Source: Virgibacillus_O xinjiangensis
GTDB lineage: Bacteria; Bacillota; Bacilli; Bacillales; Amphibacillaceae
Assembly (NCBI RefSeq): GCF_042643145.1
Contig: NZ_JBHRSA010000042.1
Coordinates: 28,419 to 92,418 of the forward strand
DNA length: 64,000 nt
Direction of reading: 5' to 3'
The position numbers and the translations under genes were made by a program. This document shows, in pieces, positions 7,699 to 16,585 of the stretch (positions are counted from its first letter, which is position 1; every line of letters starts with the position of its first letter). The notes under the pieces are model-generated. The model ran no database searches. It was not told the DNA's origin and saw only the letters and a list, made by a program, of their open reading frames with translations.

Positions 7699-8469
7699 TT
7701 GGATTTGCAATTGGAAGGAAAAAGAGCACTCATCACCGGAGGAAGCAGGGGGATCGGCAAGGCGATTGCCCGGACGCTAGCGATGGAAGGGGCGGATTGT
7801 ACGATTTGTTCACGGAATGAAGAGTCGATCAGGGAAACGGCGGAAGAACTGGCGAAGGAGACTGGCAGAAACATTTATCCAGTCACTGCCGATATGGGGG
7901 ACCCTGATTCCATCGCCAATTTGGTAGAGGAAGCTGCGAATGTGATGGGCGGGATTGATATTCTGATCAACAATGGAGCGCGCGTAAGCGGAAGGGAGCC
8001 GGAGGATTTTCACAATGTGCGGGATGAGTTGATTCTCAAAGACTTTGAGGAGAAATTCATGGGCTATTTCCGCTGCATCCGCGCGGCAAGTCCCTATATG
8101 AAGGATAAACAGTGGGGGCGAATCATCAATGTGAGCGGCATGGCAGCCAGGAATGCCGGAAGCATGAGCGCCGGGGCACGCAATGTATCGGTCGTCCATT
8201 TGACCAAATCTGTATCCGATGAACTGGGCAAGCACGGAATCACCGCCAATGCCGTCTATCCGGGCATCACGGAAACGGAAACAACGAAAGACCGTTTCCC
8301 CGATGAGGATAAATTGGAAAAAATGGCGAGGGGCAATGCCATCGGACGGTTGGTGAAAGCAGAGGAAATCGCAGACGTCGTGGCATTCCTCGCGTCTCCC
8401 TTGTCTGTATCCATCACCGGCGACGTCATCTCAGTAACAGGCGGAGCAGGGAACGCCGTGCATTATTGA
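7699..8469 (+). CDS. SDR-family oxidoreductase lacking the YxxxK catalytic pair
   Basis: A 256-residue short-chain dehydrogenase/reductase fold. TGGSRGIGKAIA (about 12-23) binds the cofactor, NNGA follows the fourth strand, and INVSGMAA supplies the catalytic-position Ser. The segment that normally reads YxxxK reads AGARN, just before VSVVHLTKSV, so both Tyr and Lys are replaced. The C-terminus SITGDVISVTGGAG is normal for the family. It may be a divergent SDR subfamily or use another chemistry. Start: TTG at 7699 with GGGAGG upstream; the open frame further 5' is repeat array R2, not protein. Monocistronic with a terminator at 8497. Confidence 0.82.
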   Translation: MDLQLEGKRALITGGSRGIGKAIARTLAMEGADCTICSRNEESIRETAEELAKETGRNIYPVTADMGDPDSIANLVEEAANVMGGIDILINNGARVSGREPEDFHNVRDELILKDFEEKFMGYFRCIRAASPYMKDKQWGRIINVSGMAARNAGSMSAGARNVSVVHLTKSVSDELGKHGITANAVYPGITETETTKDRFPDEDKLEKMARGNAIGRLVKAEEIADVVAFLASPLSVSITGDVISVTGGAGNAVHY

Positions 8470-8496
8470 GGAAAAACCTCATCTGTTTTACAGTTA

Positions 8497-8550
8497 TAAA
8501 CAAGGTGAACTCTCAGCTGAATCTTGAGGGTTCACCTTGTTTAACTTTTT
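8497..8550 (+). terminator. Terminator after the SDR gene
   Basis: Long stem AAACAAGGTGAAC / GTTCACCTTGTTT with an internal CTCTCAG..CTTGAG extension, then AACTTTTT. Confidence 0.88.
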
Positions 8551-8595
8551 GTCAACCAACGAAAGGAACGGTTGGTGAAAAAATCAATTTCAGTA

Positions 8596-8711
8596 GCGGA
8601 GGAAATATACGCAGACTCCAACGGAAGGAAAGGCCTAGATGAGACCCCGAAGTGCGATAGCATTCGGAGGCTCAGCAGCCGCCCGTGGAAAGCGAAGTAT
8701 ATTTCGCAGCG
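8596..8711 (-). repeat. Bacillaceae-type hairpin intergenic repeat, minus orientation
   Basis: The reverse complement matches the two copies at 22.1-22.5 kb. Shared parts are GGAAATATAC at one end and TATATTTC at the other (inverted ends), CTTTCC near the end, GAGCCTCC, GCACTTC, and GGCCT followed by the GGAGTCTGCG block. The element sits between the SDR terminator and a fragment of the 21-bp repeat. Confidence 0.75.
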
Positions 8712-8714
8712 CCA

Positions 8715-8762
8715 CCCCCAACTCGTGCCACAGCCCCCGCCACTCGGGCTCCACACCAGCAT
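8715..8762 (+). repeat. Fragment R3 of the 21-bp repeat family (2 units)
   Basis: AACTCGTGCC and, 21 bases later, CACTCGGGCT. It abuts the hairpin repeat on one side and the 3' end of the DUF3231 gene on the other. Confidence 0.65.
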
Positions 8763-8763
8763 C

Positions 8764-9774
8764 CTACTTCCTCTTAGCTATCTCTATATTATCAATCGAA
8801 GCAGGAGGTTTTTCCATCCAGCCATGATTGATCATGATGTTCGCTCCATCTTCTGCATATTGAACAGCTTCCATGGTAATACGGACGAACTTTGATCCCA
8901 AGTCACGCCTGGCAACGGTTCCCAGAGCTACCCCGTAATAGCCCACGGACAAGCCAATTAACATGGATACCTGGAACATCATCAATTTATCTGAAAACGG
9001 TTGGGTGGTCGAGTGGAGCACTTCTGAATCCAATGTCGGTGACTGTGATAAGTTCTCTTCCGCCAATATACCTGCCAACATCTCTATAACTTTATTGGCG
9101 ATGTGTGCGCCTCTGACCATATAGTTGCTGACCTCTTTTGAACTGCTTGTTTGGGCAAACCCTAACAATAATGCTTTCCCCACTGCATTCCGTTCCATAT
9201 TATTATAAAAATGCATGATTTCGATCGAGTTCATCGGGCGTCTTTCACCGAACCATCCGGTCAAATAGCCTTGTTTTTCCACAAACTCCACTTTGTCTGG
9301 GATCGGGATCGAAGCTGCTCTACTATACAGCCCTTTCTCTAACGAAACCTGCAACGATTCATTATATAACTTCCTTGTCAGGTCGATCGCCTTAGAGTTG
9401 AGTTCTCTTACATCCGAACGTGTTGACCCGGCGAAAGAAGCACCATACGAAGTCATCCCATGCCTTGCCATATTATGGACAAACCTTAAATGGAAGCTGT
9501 CCGAATAGAGTGCAGGGGCTTGAAAATTGACATCCTCACTCTCATTGAAAGCGACAGGGATGGCATGGTTCTCTTTTTCATAGATGGCTTTAATGTCTTC
9601 CATTATCTCTTCAGCAATTTCCAAAGCGTGCTCCAATATCGGGAGGATGTCTGTGTCCTGTGTTTTTTCTATGAAATACTTCAGCATACAGGAAGACATA
9701 CTGTTATTCATATAGGTCGTCCATAAGGAAGCGATTTCTGGTGATGTCAGACGGATATTGTGTTCGGTTTCCAT
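8764..9774 (-). CDS. DUF3231 family protein
   Basis: A 336-residue protein matching DUF3231, a family found mainly in spore-forming Bacillales. The start HNIRLTSPEIASLWTTYMNN is characteristic. The protein appears to contain two related helical halves, the second beginning near residue 180 with MNSIEIMHFYNNMERN. No signal peptide or clear membrane helix is present. Function is unestablished; members are often discussed as spore-associated. It is divergent from the gerA operon with about 155 bases between them. GAGAGGAC precedes the ATG. Confidence 0.82.
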   Translation of the reverse strand: METEHNIRLTSPEIASLWTTYMNNSMSSCMLKYFIEKTQDTDILPILEHALEIAEEIMEDIKAIYEKENHAIPVAFNESEDVNFQAPALYSDSFHLRFVHNMARHGMTSYGASFAGSTRSDVRELNSKAIDLTRKLYNESLQVSLEKGLYSRAASIPIPDKVEFVEKQGYLTGWFGERRPMNSIEIMHFYNNMERNAVGKALLLGFAQTSSSKEVSNYMVRGAHIANKVIEMLAGILAEENLSQSPTLDSEVLHSTTQPFSDKLMMFQVSMLIGLSVGYYGVALGTVARRDLGSKFVRITMEAVQYAEDGANIMINHGWMEKPPASIDNIEIAKRK

Positions 9775-9928
9775 AAATCCTCAGTCCTCTCAACTTTCAG
9801 GTTGTTGCTTTTACTATGCCCAACATGGTTCAGACTATGATATTGGTGACAGGTATACCCAAACTTTTACATAGTTGCCACTGATTTGGGAAACATACCA
9901 TTAACTTGGTCTGTAGGGGTTATGGGAT

Positions 9929-11653
9929 ATGAAGAAAGAGACGAATAGTACATCGAAAACGACAAACAAATCCGGTCAACAAGGTCAAAATTCCGATCAA
10001 TTGGCGAAGCCGCTAGCCTCCAATGTCGACGAAACGGTGACAACGGTCAAAAACATGCTTGGCAAGAGTTCGGACCTGGTGACACGGAAGTTCAAAGTCG
10101 GCACGAAATCCCCCGTGAATGCTGCATTGCTTTACATGGATGGGTTGGCGGATAAAAAATTCGTCCAAAACTTCATTACGGAAACTCTCATGATCGATGT
10201 ACGGATTGCAGATCTGGGGGAGGAGGGGAAGGACAATAAACAGCCGGGCTCCTCTGGCAAGCAGGCGGTTGATCCGGCGCAGCAGCAAGATGGCCAACAA
10301 AATAAACTGCTGAAAAAGTCGAAAAAGCTGCAGAAGGCGGGACAGCAAGGTCAGCAGTCGTCCAGCGGATCTTCCAATGATTTTTTTCAAGTGATCAAGG
10401 ATCAATCGCTGGCAAACAGTGAAGTGGAGGAAGCGGAAGATTATAAATACCTGTTTGATTTCCTGTTGGCCGGTGATTCGGTGATCTTGCTGGATGGTTA
10501 TGCGAAGGCCTTATGCATCGGTTCCAAGGGATATGAGAAACGCGGGGTGGAAGAGTCCACGTCAACCACTGTCATCCGTGGGCCGAAAGAAAGTTTTACG
10601 GAAACACTGCGGGTCAATACCTCGCTTATACGCAGGAGGATCAAGGACCCGAACCTCTGGATTGAAAACAAGGTGATCGGCAAACAGTCCCATACCGATG
10701 TCTCCATCTGTTATGTGAATGGCATTGTCAATGAGGATATTGTCCGGGAGGTAAAAAAGCGGCTGAATGATATCGATGTCGATGCCATTTTGGAAAGTGG
10801 CTTCATCGAGGAATATATCCAGGATGAGACGTATTCTCCATTTCCGACCATTTATAACACAGAAAGGCCGGATGGTGTAGCGGCGGGGCTATTGGAAGGA
10901 AGGGTGGCGATCCTGGTGGATGGCACGCCATTCGCGTTGTTGGTCCCAGCATTGTTCATCCAATTCTTCCAATCCAGCGAGGACTATTATCAACGGTCCG
11001 ACATTGGAACATTTTTGCGGATTCTGCGTTTTGTCTGCTTTTTCCTGGCCCTGTTGACACCTTCGCTATATATTGCCCTCACCACGTTCCACCAGGAGAT
11101 GATTCCCAGCCAGCTGTTGACCAGTTTGGCGGCACAGCGGGAGGGAGTCCCGTTTCCTGCCTATGTGGAAGCACTGTTGATGGAATTGGTGTTTGAAATT
11201 TTGCGTGAGGCCGGAACAAGAATGCCGAGGGCAGTGGGCTCGGCTATTTCCATCGTGGGTGCTTTGGTTTTGGGGCAAGCTGCCGTGGAAGCCGGGATTG
11301 TTTCTGCTGCCATGGTCATTGTCGTTTCCTTGACCGCCATCAGCAGTTTCGTGTTTCCTAGCCACAATTTATCGGTTTCCATCCGATTGCTGCGATTTGC
11401 CTTTATGACTGCGGCTGCCATGTTCGGCCTTGTCGGCATCATCTTAGGCCTGTTGTTGATGGTCATGCATCTGGCTAGCTTGCGTTCTTTCGGAGTCCCT
11501 TATCTCACTCCGATGGCGCCGCTGATCCCAGGTGATCAAAAAGATACGGTATTCCGTCTTCCATTATGGAGTCTGAATACGAGGCCACGTTTAGTGAGCC
11601 AAAAAAATATCAAGCGGGAGAATGTACAAAAAGCCCAGCCTGAACAAAAGTGA
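9929..11653 (+). CDS. Spore germination receptor A subunit (GerA/KA family)
   Basis: A 574-residue GerAA-type subunit of a germinant receptor in the spore inner membrane. A long soluble N-terminal domain (about 1-370) contains SPVNAALLYMDGL and SHTDVSICYVNGI, and the membrane domain has about five helices from FLRILRFVCFFLALLTPSLY onward. It is longer than usual (about 480-530) because of a Gln/Ser/Lys-rich low-complexity linker near residues 92-150, with several QQ-rich runs, plus a Ser/Thr/Gln-rich N-terminus. First gene of a four-gene operon; gerC follows after 9 bases. Expression is expected in the forespore, but no convincing sigma-G promoter could be assigned. Confidence 0.92.
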   Translation: MKKETNSTSKTTNKSGQQGQNSDQLAKPLASNVDETVTTVKNMLGKSSDLVTRKFKVGTKSPVNAALLYMDGLADKKFVQNFITETLMIDVRIADLGEEGKDNKQPGSSGKQAVDPAQQQDGQQNKLLKKSKKLQKAGQQGQQSSSGSSNDFFQVIKDQSLANSEVEEAEDYKYLFDFLLAGDSVILLDGYAKALCIGSKGYEKRGVEESTSTTVIRGPKESFTETLRVNTSLIRRRIKDPNLWIENKVIGKQSHTDVSICYVNGIVNEDIVREVKKRLNDIDVDAILESGFIEEYIQDETYSPFPTIYNTERPDGVAAGLLEGRVAILVDGTPFALLVPALFIQFFQSSEDYYQRSDIGTFLRILRFVCFFLALLTPSLYIALTTFHQEMIPSQLLTSLAAQREGVPFPAYVEALLMELVFEILREAGTRMPRAVGSAISIVGALVLGQAAVEAGIVSAAMVIVVSLTAISSFVFPSHNLSVSIRLLRFAFMTAAAMFGLVGIILGLLLMVMHLASLRSFGVPYLTPMAPLIPGDQKDTVFRLPLWSLNTRPRLVSQKNIKRENVQKAQPEQK

Positions 11654-11662
11654 TGGTGAAGG

Positions 11663-12883
11663 ATGATGCGGTTCAAGCGAATAGTGTTAGTCATGATTAC
11701 CAGTTTAGCCTTACTATTACCCGGATGCTGGGATGCCCGGGAACTGACGGATCTTTCGATTACGACAGCATTGGGGATCGACAAGCAGGATGGACAGTAT
11801 ACTGTGACCGCCCAAATTCTGAATCCGGGGGAAGTTGCCGGGGAAACCGTGACGACCCGTACAGCAGTCTCCATCTATACCATGACAGGGGATACACTTT
11901 TTGAAGCCATTCGGAAATTGACGACGGTTTCCCCGAGAAGACTGTATTTGGCTCATTTGCGCATGGTCGTTTTTGGGGAGGAAATAGCCAGGGAAGGGGT
12001 TTCTGATGTGTTGGATTTCCTGTCGAGGGATCATGACATGCGAACCGACTTTTACTTCGCTGTCGCAAGGGAAAACACCGCGGAAAATCTATTGAAAGTC
12101 ATGACCCCGCTGGAACAGATACCTGCCGACAAAATGGCGGGAATGCTGGAAACGACCGAGAGATCATGGGCCTCTGTCGGGTCCACCAGCATCGATGAAT
12201 TGATCGCTTCCATGTCCTCTACAGGAAAAGAGGCTAATATAACGGGAATCGTAATAAGTGGTGATCCGGACGTTGGGACAAATCTTGATAATGTGGAAAG
12301 AATCGATTCGATTACCATGCTGGAAGCAAAAGGCATGGGCATCTTCCAGAACGACCGGCTGATCGGCTGGATGAATGAAGAACAAAGTCAGACGGTGAAC
12401 ATCTTGAATAGTAAAGTGACAAACACGGTAACCTGGGTACCATGTGGGGAGGACGGAAAGATCACCGCAGAGGTTTTTGAAATCAATCCAGAAATAACAG
12501 GGACCGTGGAAGGGGACCAACCTAAAATCAAGGTGAAAGTGACGGAAGAAGCGGATATTGCCGATGTCGCCTGTGTGATCAATTTAAGGGACCCGAAAAA
12601 AATAAACGAACTGGAAAAGGGTTTTGAGGAATCTCTACAAAAGAAATGGAAGAAAAGTGTGGATGAGATAAGGGGATTGGGAACAGATGTCTTCGGCTTC
12701 GGAGAGGTTATCCGCCGTGCGAACTTGGATTATTGGAAAAAGGTGGAGGATGACTGGGGAGAGATATTCGCCAATGAATTGGAAGTGGAGCTTGAGGTGG
12801 AGTTCCAAATCAAGAAGACAGGCACCACCAACGAGTCGTTCCTCAAGGAAATTAATGAAAAAATCAAGCAGGAGGATCAATGA
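11663..12883 (+). CDS. Ger(x)C family germination lipoprotein (C subunit)
   Basis: A 406-residue lipoprotein. The signal peptide MMRFKRIVLVMITSLALLLP ends at the lipobox Cys of LLLPGCWD, followed by ARELTDLSI and GIDKQDGQYTVTAQILNPGE, hallmarks of the GerC domain. GerC subunits anchor to the outer face of the spore inner membrane and are needed for germinant response. The C-terminal domain with NELEKGFEESLQKKWKKSVDE is also typical. An in-frame second ATG at 11666 is an alternative start. It overlaps the following small gene by 4 bases (ATGA), which suggests translational coupling. Confidence 0.92.
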   Translation: MMRFKRIVLVMITSLALLLPGCWDARELTDLSITTALGIDKQDGQYTVTAQILNPGEVAGETVTTRTAVSIYTMTGDTLFEAIRKLTTVSPRRLYLAHLRMVVFGEEIAREGVSDVLDFLSRDHDMRTDFYFAVARENTAENLLKVMTPLEQIPADKMAGMLETTERSWASVGSTSIDELIASMSSTGKEANITGIVISGDPDVGTNLDNVERIDSITMLEAKGMGIFQNDRLIGWMNEEQSQTVNILNSKVTNTVTWVPCGEDGKITAEVFEINPEITGTVEGDQPKIKVKVTEEADIADVACVINLRDPKKINELEKGFEESLQKKWKKSVDEIRGLGTDVFGFGEVIRRANLDYWKKVEDDWGEIFANELEVELEVEFQIKKTGTTNESFLKEINEKIKQEDQ

Positions 12884-13122
12884 TGTTGCAGGCTATTTTG
12901 CTTATCCTTACGGCAGGGATCTTCTTTCGAATAGATTATAAGCAGTTGAAAAAGAATACGCCATTGAAGAGAGATGGCAAGCTGCATATCATTTTTTCGC
13001 TGCTGGCCATCACCTTTGCGCTGCTCTACAATTTTGAGGTGCCGATGCCGAACCCGACGGAAGGGATAAAATTCATCTATCAGCCGGCGGCAGAATCCCT
13101 GCGCAGTTTTCTGGATCGCTAA
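12880..13122 (+). CDS. Small membrane protein within the ger operon
   Basis: An 80-residue protein with a hydrophobic N-terminal helix (MLQAILLILTAGIFF), a basic loop (DYKQLKKNTPLKRDGK), a second hydrophobic helix (HIIFSLLAITFALLYNF) and a C-terminal soluble tail. The start overlaps the gerC stop by 4 bases and gerB follows about 40 bases on, so it belongs to the operon. Two-helix proteins with ger operons include the GerD-like and so-called D subunits that modulate receptors. That role is suggested by topology and position only; sequence identity to a named D subunit could not be judged. Confidence 0.75.
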   Translation: MMLQAILLILTAGIFFRIDYKQLKKNTPLKRDGKLHIIFSLLAITFALLYNFEVPMPNPTEGIKFIYQPAAESLRSFLDR

Positions 13123-13162
13123 GATGAGCAGAGGGCATGCCAAGGATTGGAGGTAGGGAGTA

Positions 13163-14266
13163 TTGGAAAAAGGGAAAATCAGTGCACGTCAATTCACACT
13201 GCTGGTCTTCATGTATTCGCTTGGAACCAGTATCATTGTCCACCCGGCACTCACAGCCAGCTTTGCAGGTGGGAATGCCTGGGTCACGGTCATCACAGCA
13301 AGCATCATCGGCATGGGGATCATCTTCTTTCTGAATCGAGTGAGTTCCTTGCAGCCGGAGAAGAATCTATTTGAACTGGCGGAATTTGTGCTGGGCAAAT
13401 GGGCTGGCAGGGTTGTTTCCTTGCTGATCCTCACCTATTTATTATTCCTTACCTCCACGAATCTGCGGCAGATCGGTGATTTCATCAGCACACAGATTAT
13501 GGTGGCCACACCTGTCCCGTTCATCATGCTGATCTTCGTCTTCACCAGCATGGTCGCCATCAAGCTCGGCTTGGAGGTGATTGGACGGACCTGTGAAATC
13601 TTCTTTCCATACGCAGTAATTTCGTTGGTCTTATTGATACTGTTGGTGTCACCGGAAGCGGAAATCACCAACATCCAGCCCATTCTTCAGGAAAAACCGG
13701 CAGCATCATTTGGTGCGGTTATTCCCACACTGGGGATTCCCTATCTGCAGCTGTTTGTATTTTTGGCGATCATTCCGTATGTGAATAAGTTCAAAGAGGC
13801 GAAAAAGGGCTTTTATATCGGACTCGCTGCCGCTTCCGTCCTTTTGGTTCTCATTACCTTCATGTGCCTGCTCGTCCTGGGGCCTGACTTTACCGGACGC
13901 CAAGTGTACCCGACGTATATTCTCGGCAAAAAAATCAGCCTGGCAAATTTCCTGGAGCGTGTGGAAATCCTGGTGGCCATCGCCTGGTTCTTCACGATCT
14001 TTTTTAAGATATCCATCAATTTCTATGTGCTGTCATTGGGGATGAGCCATTTTTTCAAGTTGAAAAACCCAAACAGCCTTTCCATGCCACTTTCCTTGAT
14101 TTTCATCATTATGGGCCTCATCCTTTATCCGAACATCGTTTACTATCAAGATTTCGTCTCCTACACCGCCGTGTTCTATACCTTTTCCATTGGAACTATG
14201 CTGCCATTGCTGATCCTGGTTGTCGGGAAAATCCGCAAGAAAGGAAAGGCTAAGAAAGGAAGTTAG
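13163..14266 (+). CDS. Spore germination receptor B subunit (GerB, APC-superfamily permease)
   Basis: A 367-residue GerB/endospore germination permease with about ten membrane helices, beginning KISARQFTLLVFMYSLGTSI, the family's N-terminal signature. GerB subunits belong to the amino acid-polyamine-organocation superfamily and form the germinant-binding pocket. The start is TTG at 13163 with GGAGG-rich sequence just upstream; no ATG or GTG fits the conserved N-terminus. It is the last gene of the A-C-small-B operon. The C-terminus ends in a lysine-rich tail (GKIRKKGKAKKGS). The germinant is not predictable from sequence. Confidence 0.92.
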   Translation: MEKGKISARQFTLLVFMYSLGTSIIVHPALTASFAGGNAWVTVITASIIGMGIIFFLNRVSSLQPEKNLFELAEFVLGKWAGRVVSLLILTYLLFLTSTNLRQIGDFISTQIMVATPVPFIMLIFVFTSMVAIKLGLEVIGRTCEIFFPYAVISLVLLILLVSPEAEITNIQPILQEKPAASFGAVIPTLGIPYLQLFVFLAIIPYVNKFKEAKKGFYIGLAAASVLLVLITFMCLLVLGPDFTGRQVYPTYILGKKISLANFLERVEILVAIAWFFTIFFKISINFYVLSLGMSHFFKLKNPNSLSMPLSLIFIIMGLILYPNIVYYQDFVSYTAVFYTFSIGTMLPLLILVVGKIRKKGKAKKGS

Positions 14267-14548
14267 GACTGTTGCAATGGGAGGAAGGTGAAGTACATAG
14301 TATAGTATCGAGCCGGCTAGCAGGAATTTGGAAAACAGTGTGGAATTAGTAATGGAAGATGCCATTCATTGAAATCAGGAACAATGAGAGTTACTGCAAA
14401 ATAGATTTCAAAGGGAGTAGCGTTAAACGGATGAGGAGGGCTCGTGGCCACCCCGTAGGAAACGCAGTCGATATATAAGAGGATGGCTGCAGGTTTTCAA
14501 TGGAAGATGGGGGTGCCTGAGAGTTTACAAAGGGGGAGGGACGGGAGA
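14267..14548. other. Intergenic region between gerB and the hydrolase pair
   Basis: No gene was found in this 282-base stretch. Around 14430-14480 it carries GAGGAGGGCTCGTGGCC..CCCCGTAGGAAACGC, which weakly resembles a decayed copy of the Bacillaceae hairpin repeat seen at 8.6 and 22 kb. No clear terminator follows gerB. Confidence 0.35.
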
Positions 14549-15391
14549 ATGATCGAAGCATATGAGCGGGAGAATGTCACATGTATCGAGGGTACGATCG
14601 AACGATCCGGCCGGAATAATGGGAAAATCTATTGCTTTATGACAGACGGACTGCTGATCGACACTAGTGCACCTTGTCTTGAATCAGAACTGATTCCTTT
14701 CTATGAAAATAACGTGTTCGACCAAGTCGTATTAACCCACAGCCATGAGGACCATACGGGTACGGCCGCATGGATTCAAGCGAATCAGGAGGTCCCCATT
14801 CATGTCCATGAAAAGGGAATCCGTACATGTGAAGAGGGATGCAATTACCCAAAGTACCGGCAAATGGCATGGGGGATTCGCCAGCCGTTTAGACCTTCCC
14901 CCTTGGGCGCCACCATTTCATCCAGGAACCATGAGTGGAAGGTGATCTATACACCTGGCCATGCGAATGACCATATATCCCTTTTGGATGAAGAGACAGG
15001 CAGATTATTTACCGGTGACTTGTACGTCAGCCCGAAGACGAAGGTGATCATGAATACCGAGTCGATCCCAGTGATCATGGACTCCATTCGAACATTGCTG
15101 CGGTTCGATTTCGGACCGATTTATTGCTGCCATGCTGGATACATAGAAAATGGGAAAGAGATGCTGCAGAAGAAACTGATGTATTTAGAGGATCTTAGTG
15201 AAGAAGTGAAGAGTCTTCATCGTCAGGGCCAATCTGCTATGGAAATAAAGGAGAAGCTCTTCCCGAAAACCTATCCGATCATCGGCATTTCCGAGGGGGA
15301 ATGGGACTCCTTGCATATCATCACTTCCATCATTTCGGGCTTCACGGCAGAAAATGATCCAAAAAGGGGGAGGGAAGGTGAAACTATTTGA
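14549..15391 (+). CDS. Metallo-beta-lactamase-fold hydrolase
   Basis: A 280-residue MBL-fold protein. LTHSHEDHTG is the HxHxDH metal motif. Further ligands are H in YTPGHANDHIS, D in LFTGDLYVSP and H in YCCHAGYIENG, the full binuclear zinc set. The C-terminal helical region follows the usual layout of cytosolic hydrolases in this superfamily. The start at 14549 follows GGGAGG; an in-frame ATG at 14483 has no ribosome site. It overlaps the downstream amidohydrolase by 14 bases, so the two are coupled and probably act in sequence. Substrate unknown; thioester, lactone or quorum-type signals are all possible. Confidence 0.85.
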   Translation: MIEAYERENVTCIEGTIERSGRNNGKIYCFMTDGLLIDTSAPCLESELIPFYENNVFDQVVLTHSHEDHTGTAAWIQANQEVPIHVHEKGIRTCEEGCNYPKYRQMAWGIRQPFRPSPLGATISSRNHEWKVIYTPGHANDHISLLDEETGRLFTGDLYVSPKTKVIMNTESIPVIMDSIRTLLRFDFGPIYCCHAGYIENGKEMLQKKLMYLEDLSEEVKSLHRQGQSAMEIKEKLFPKTYPIIGISEGEWDSLHIITSIISGFTAENDPKRGREGETI

Positions 15392-16133
15392 TGCACACCT
15401 GCATATCATAGACCCGAGGTTTCCATTACAATCCAATCAGGGCTATCTGCCCGACTATTTCACTTGCCAAGACTATCTTCAGCATGCAGAGGATTTGAAT
15501 GTGGCGGGAGGAGCCATTGTATCCGGCTCCTTTCAAGGTTTTGACCAGTCTTACTTGATCGATTCCCTGCAAAAACTAGGCCGCCAATTTGTCGGGGTAA
15601 CCCAGCTGCCTGTTGAAACATCGGATGAGGAAATCATCCGGTTGGACAAGCTGGGCATCCGTGGTCTTCGATTCAACATCCGCCGGGGCGGTTCGGAGGA
15701 TCTTTCACAAGTGGAGAGATTTGCTCAAAGGGTCCATGCATTGGCGGGATGGCATGTCGAATTATATATCGATTCCAGGCAACTGCCACCACTCCGGTCG
15801 ATGATCGAGAAACTCCCCGCCGTGTCCATCGACCATCTAGGTTTATCCAAGGCCGGTTTTCCAACGCTTCTATCCTTGGTGGATAAAGGGGGGAAAGTGA
15901 AAGCGACAGGGTTTGGCCGAATTGACTTCGACCCGCGAGAAGCCATCAAAGAGATCCACGCCATCAACCCCGAGGCATTGATGTTCGGGACGGATTTGCC
16001 GTCCACCAGGGCAAAAAGGCCCTTCAGCCCATCTGATGTCGACCTGATCATCGAGGCCCTTGGCGAAAAGCAGGCGGAGCAGGTGTTATACAAAAATGCG
16101 GCGAAGTGGTATTTGAAAGAAGAGCATGTTTAA
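15378..16133 (+). CDS. Amidohydrolase-2 / TIM-barrel metal-dependent hydrolase
   Basis: A 251-residue TIM-barrel amidohydrolase of the dicarboxylic-lactonase/decarboxylase type. The N-terminal FDAHLHIIDP holds the HxH ligands, SIDHLGLSKAG the next His, and LMFGTDLPST the catalytic Asp. A GTG start at 15378 lies behind GGGAGGGAAG within the 3' end of the MBL gene. This group includes lactone hydrolases (LigI-like) and decarboxylases. Together with an MBL-fold partner it suggests a short ring-opening or ester/lactone-cleaving route. It ends the two-gene operon with a strong terminator. Confidence 0.82.
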   Translation: MKLFDAHLHIIDPRFPLQSNQGYLPDYFTCQDYLQHAEDLNVAGGAIVSGSFQGFDQSYLIDSLQKLGRQFVGVTQLPVETSDEEIIRLDKLGIRGLRFNIRRGGSEDLSQVERFAQRVHALAGWHVELYIDSRQLPPLRSMIEKLPAVSIDHLGLSKAGFPTLLSLVDKGGKVKATGFGRIDFDPREAIKEIHAINPEALMFGTDLPSTRAKRPFSPSDVDLIIEALGEKQAEQVLYKNAAKWYLKEEHV

Positions 16134-16140
16134 CTGGGAA

Positions 16141-16188
16141 ACACCCTATAGAGGAGGCATGGGGATGCCTGCTGTATAGGGTGTTTTT
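16141..16188 (+). terminator. Terminator after the hydrolase pair
   Basis: Outer stem ACACCCTATA / TATAGGGTGT with a nested AGGCAT/ATGCCT hairpin, then T5. Confidence 0.85.
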
Positions 16189-16289
16189 ATGTGAGGAGGA
16201 GAGGAAAATATACGTTTCCTCATTTCCCGGGAAATAACGACATATTCCTTTTTATTTCTATAAGGAATTCTATTAAAGTTCTACAGGAA

Positions 16290-16380
16290 CTGGAGCTCAG
16301 GCCGTGCGGGGCTCCACTCAGGCGAGAGGCGGTGCTACTTGGGCCGCGCACCCGCCCATTCAGGCGCCAGCCCTCATCCC
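16290..16380 (+). repeat. Array R4 of the 21-bp repeat family (about 4 units)
   Basis: GCTCAGGCC, CACTCAGGCG, TACTTGGGCC and CATTCAGGCG occur at 21-base steps, immediately upstream of the thi promoter. Confidence 0.8.
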
Positions 16381-16409
16381 TATTTTAACGAAACAAAATT
16401 GATTGACTG

Positions 16410-16437
16410 TTGACAATAAAATTGCAAATGGTACAAT
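16410..16437 (+). promoter_or_regulatory. Promoter of the thi operon
   Basis: TTGACA, 16-base spacer, TACAAT, about 30 bases upstream of the TPP aptamer. Confidence 0.75.
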
Positions 16438-16466
16438 TCAAATAACCAATACAATAATTGCCATTC

Positions 16467-16557
16467 ACTAGGGGTGCCTTTCAAAAAGGCTGAGATCAAA
16501 GTATGGACTTTGGGACTCTTTGAACCTGATACGGTTGAGGCCGGCGTAGGGAAGTGA
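16467..16557 (+). promoter_or_regulatory. TPP riboswitch (THI element)
   Basis: The aptamer carries the conserved parts in order: GGGGTGC, CTGAGAT, CTTTGAACCTGAT and CCGGCGTAGGGAAGT. A terminator lies about 30 bases downstream, before the first gene, so thiamine pyrophosphate binding should cause premature termination. It controls the tenI-thiO-thiS-thiG-thiF operon. Confidence 0.96.
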
Positions 16558-16585
16558 AGAACGGACTGTCTATTTTTGTCGTTCC

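Noticed and set aside
9868..9900. Sigma-G promoter of the ger operon
   Set aside because: CATACCA resembles a -10 element, but no -35 sequence is found at acceptable spacing.
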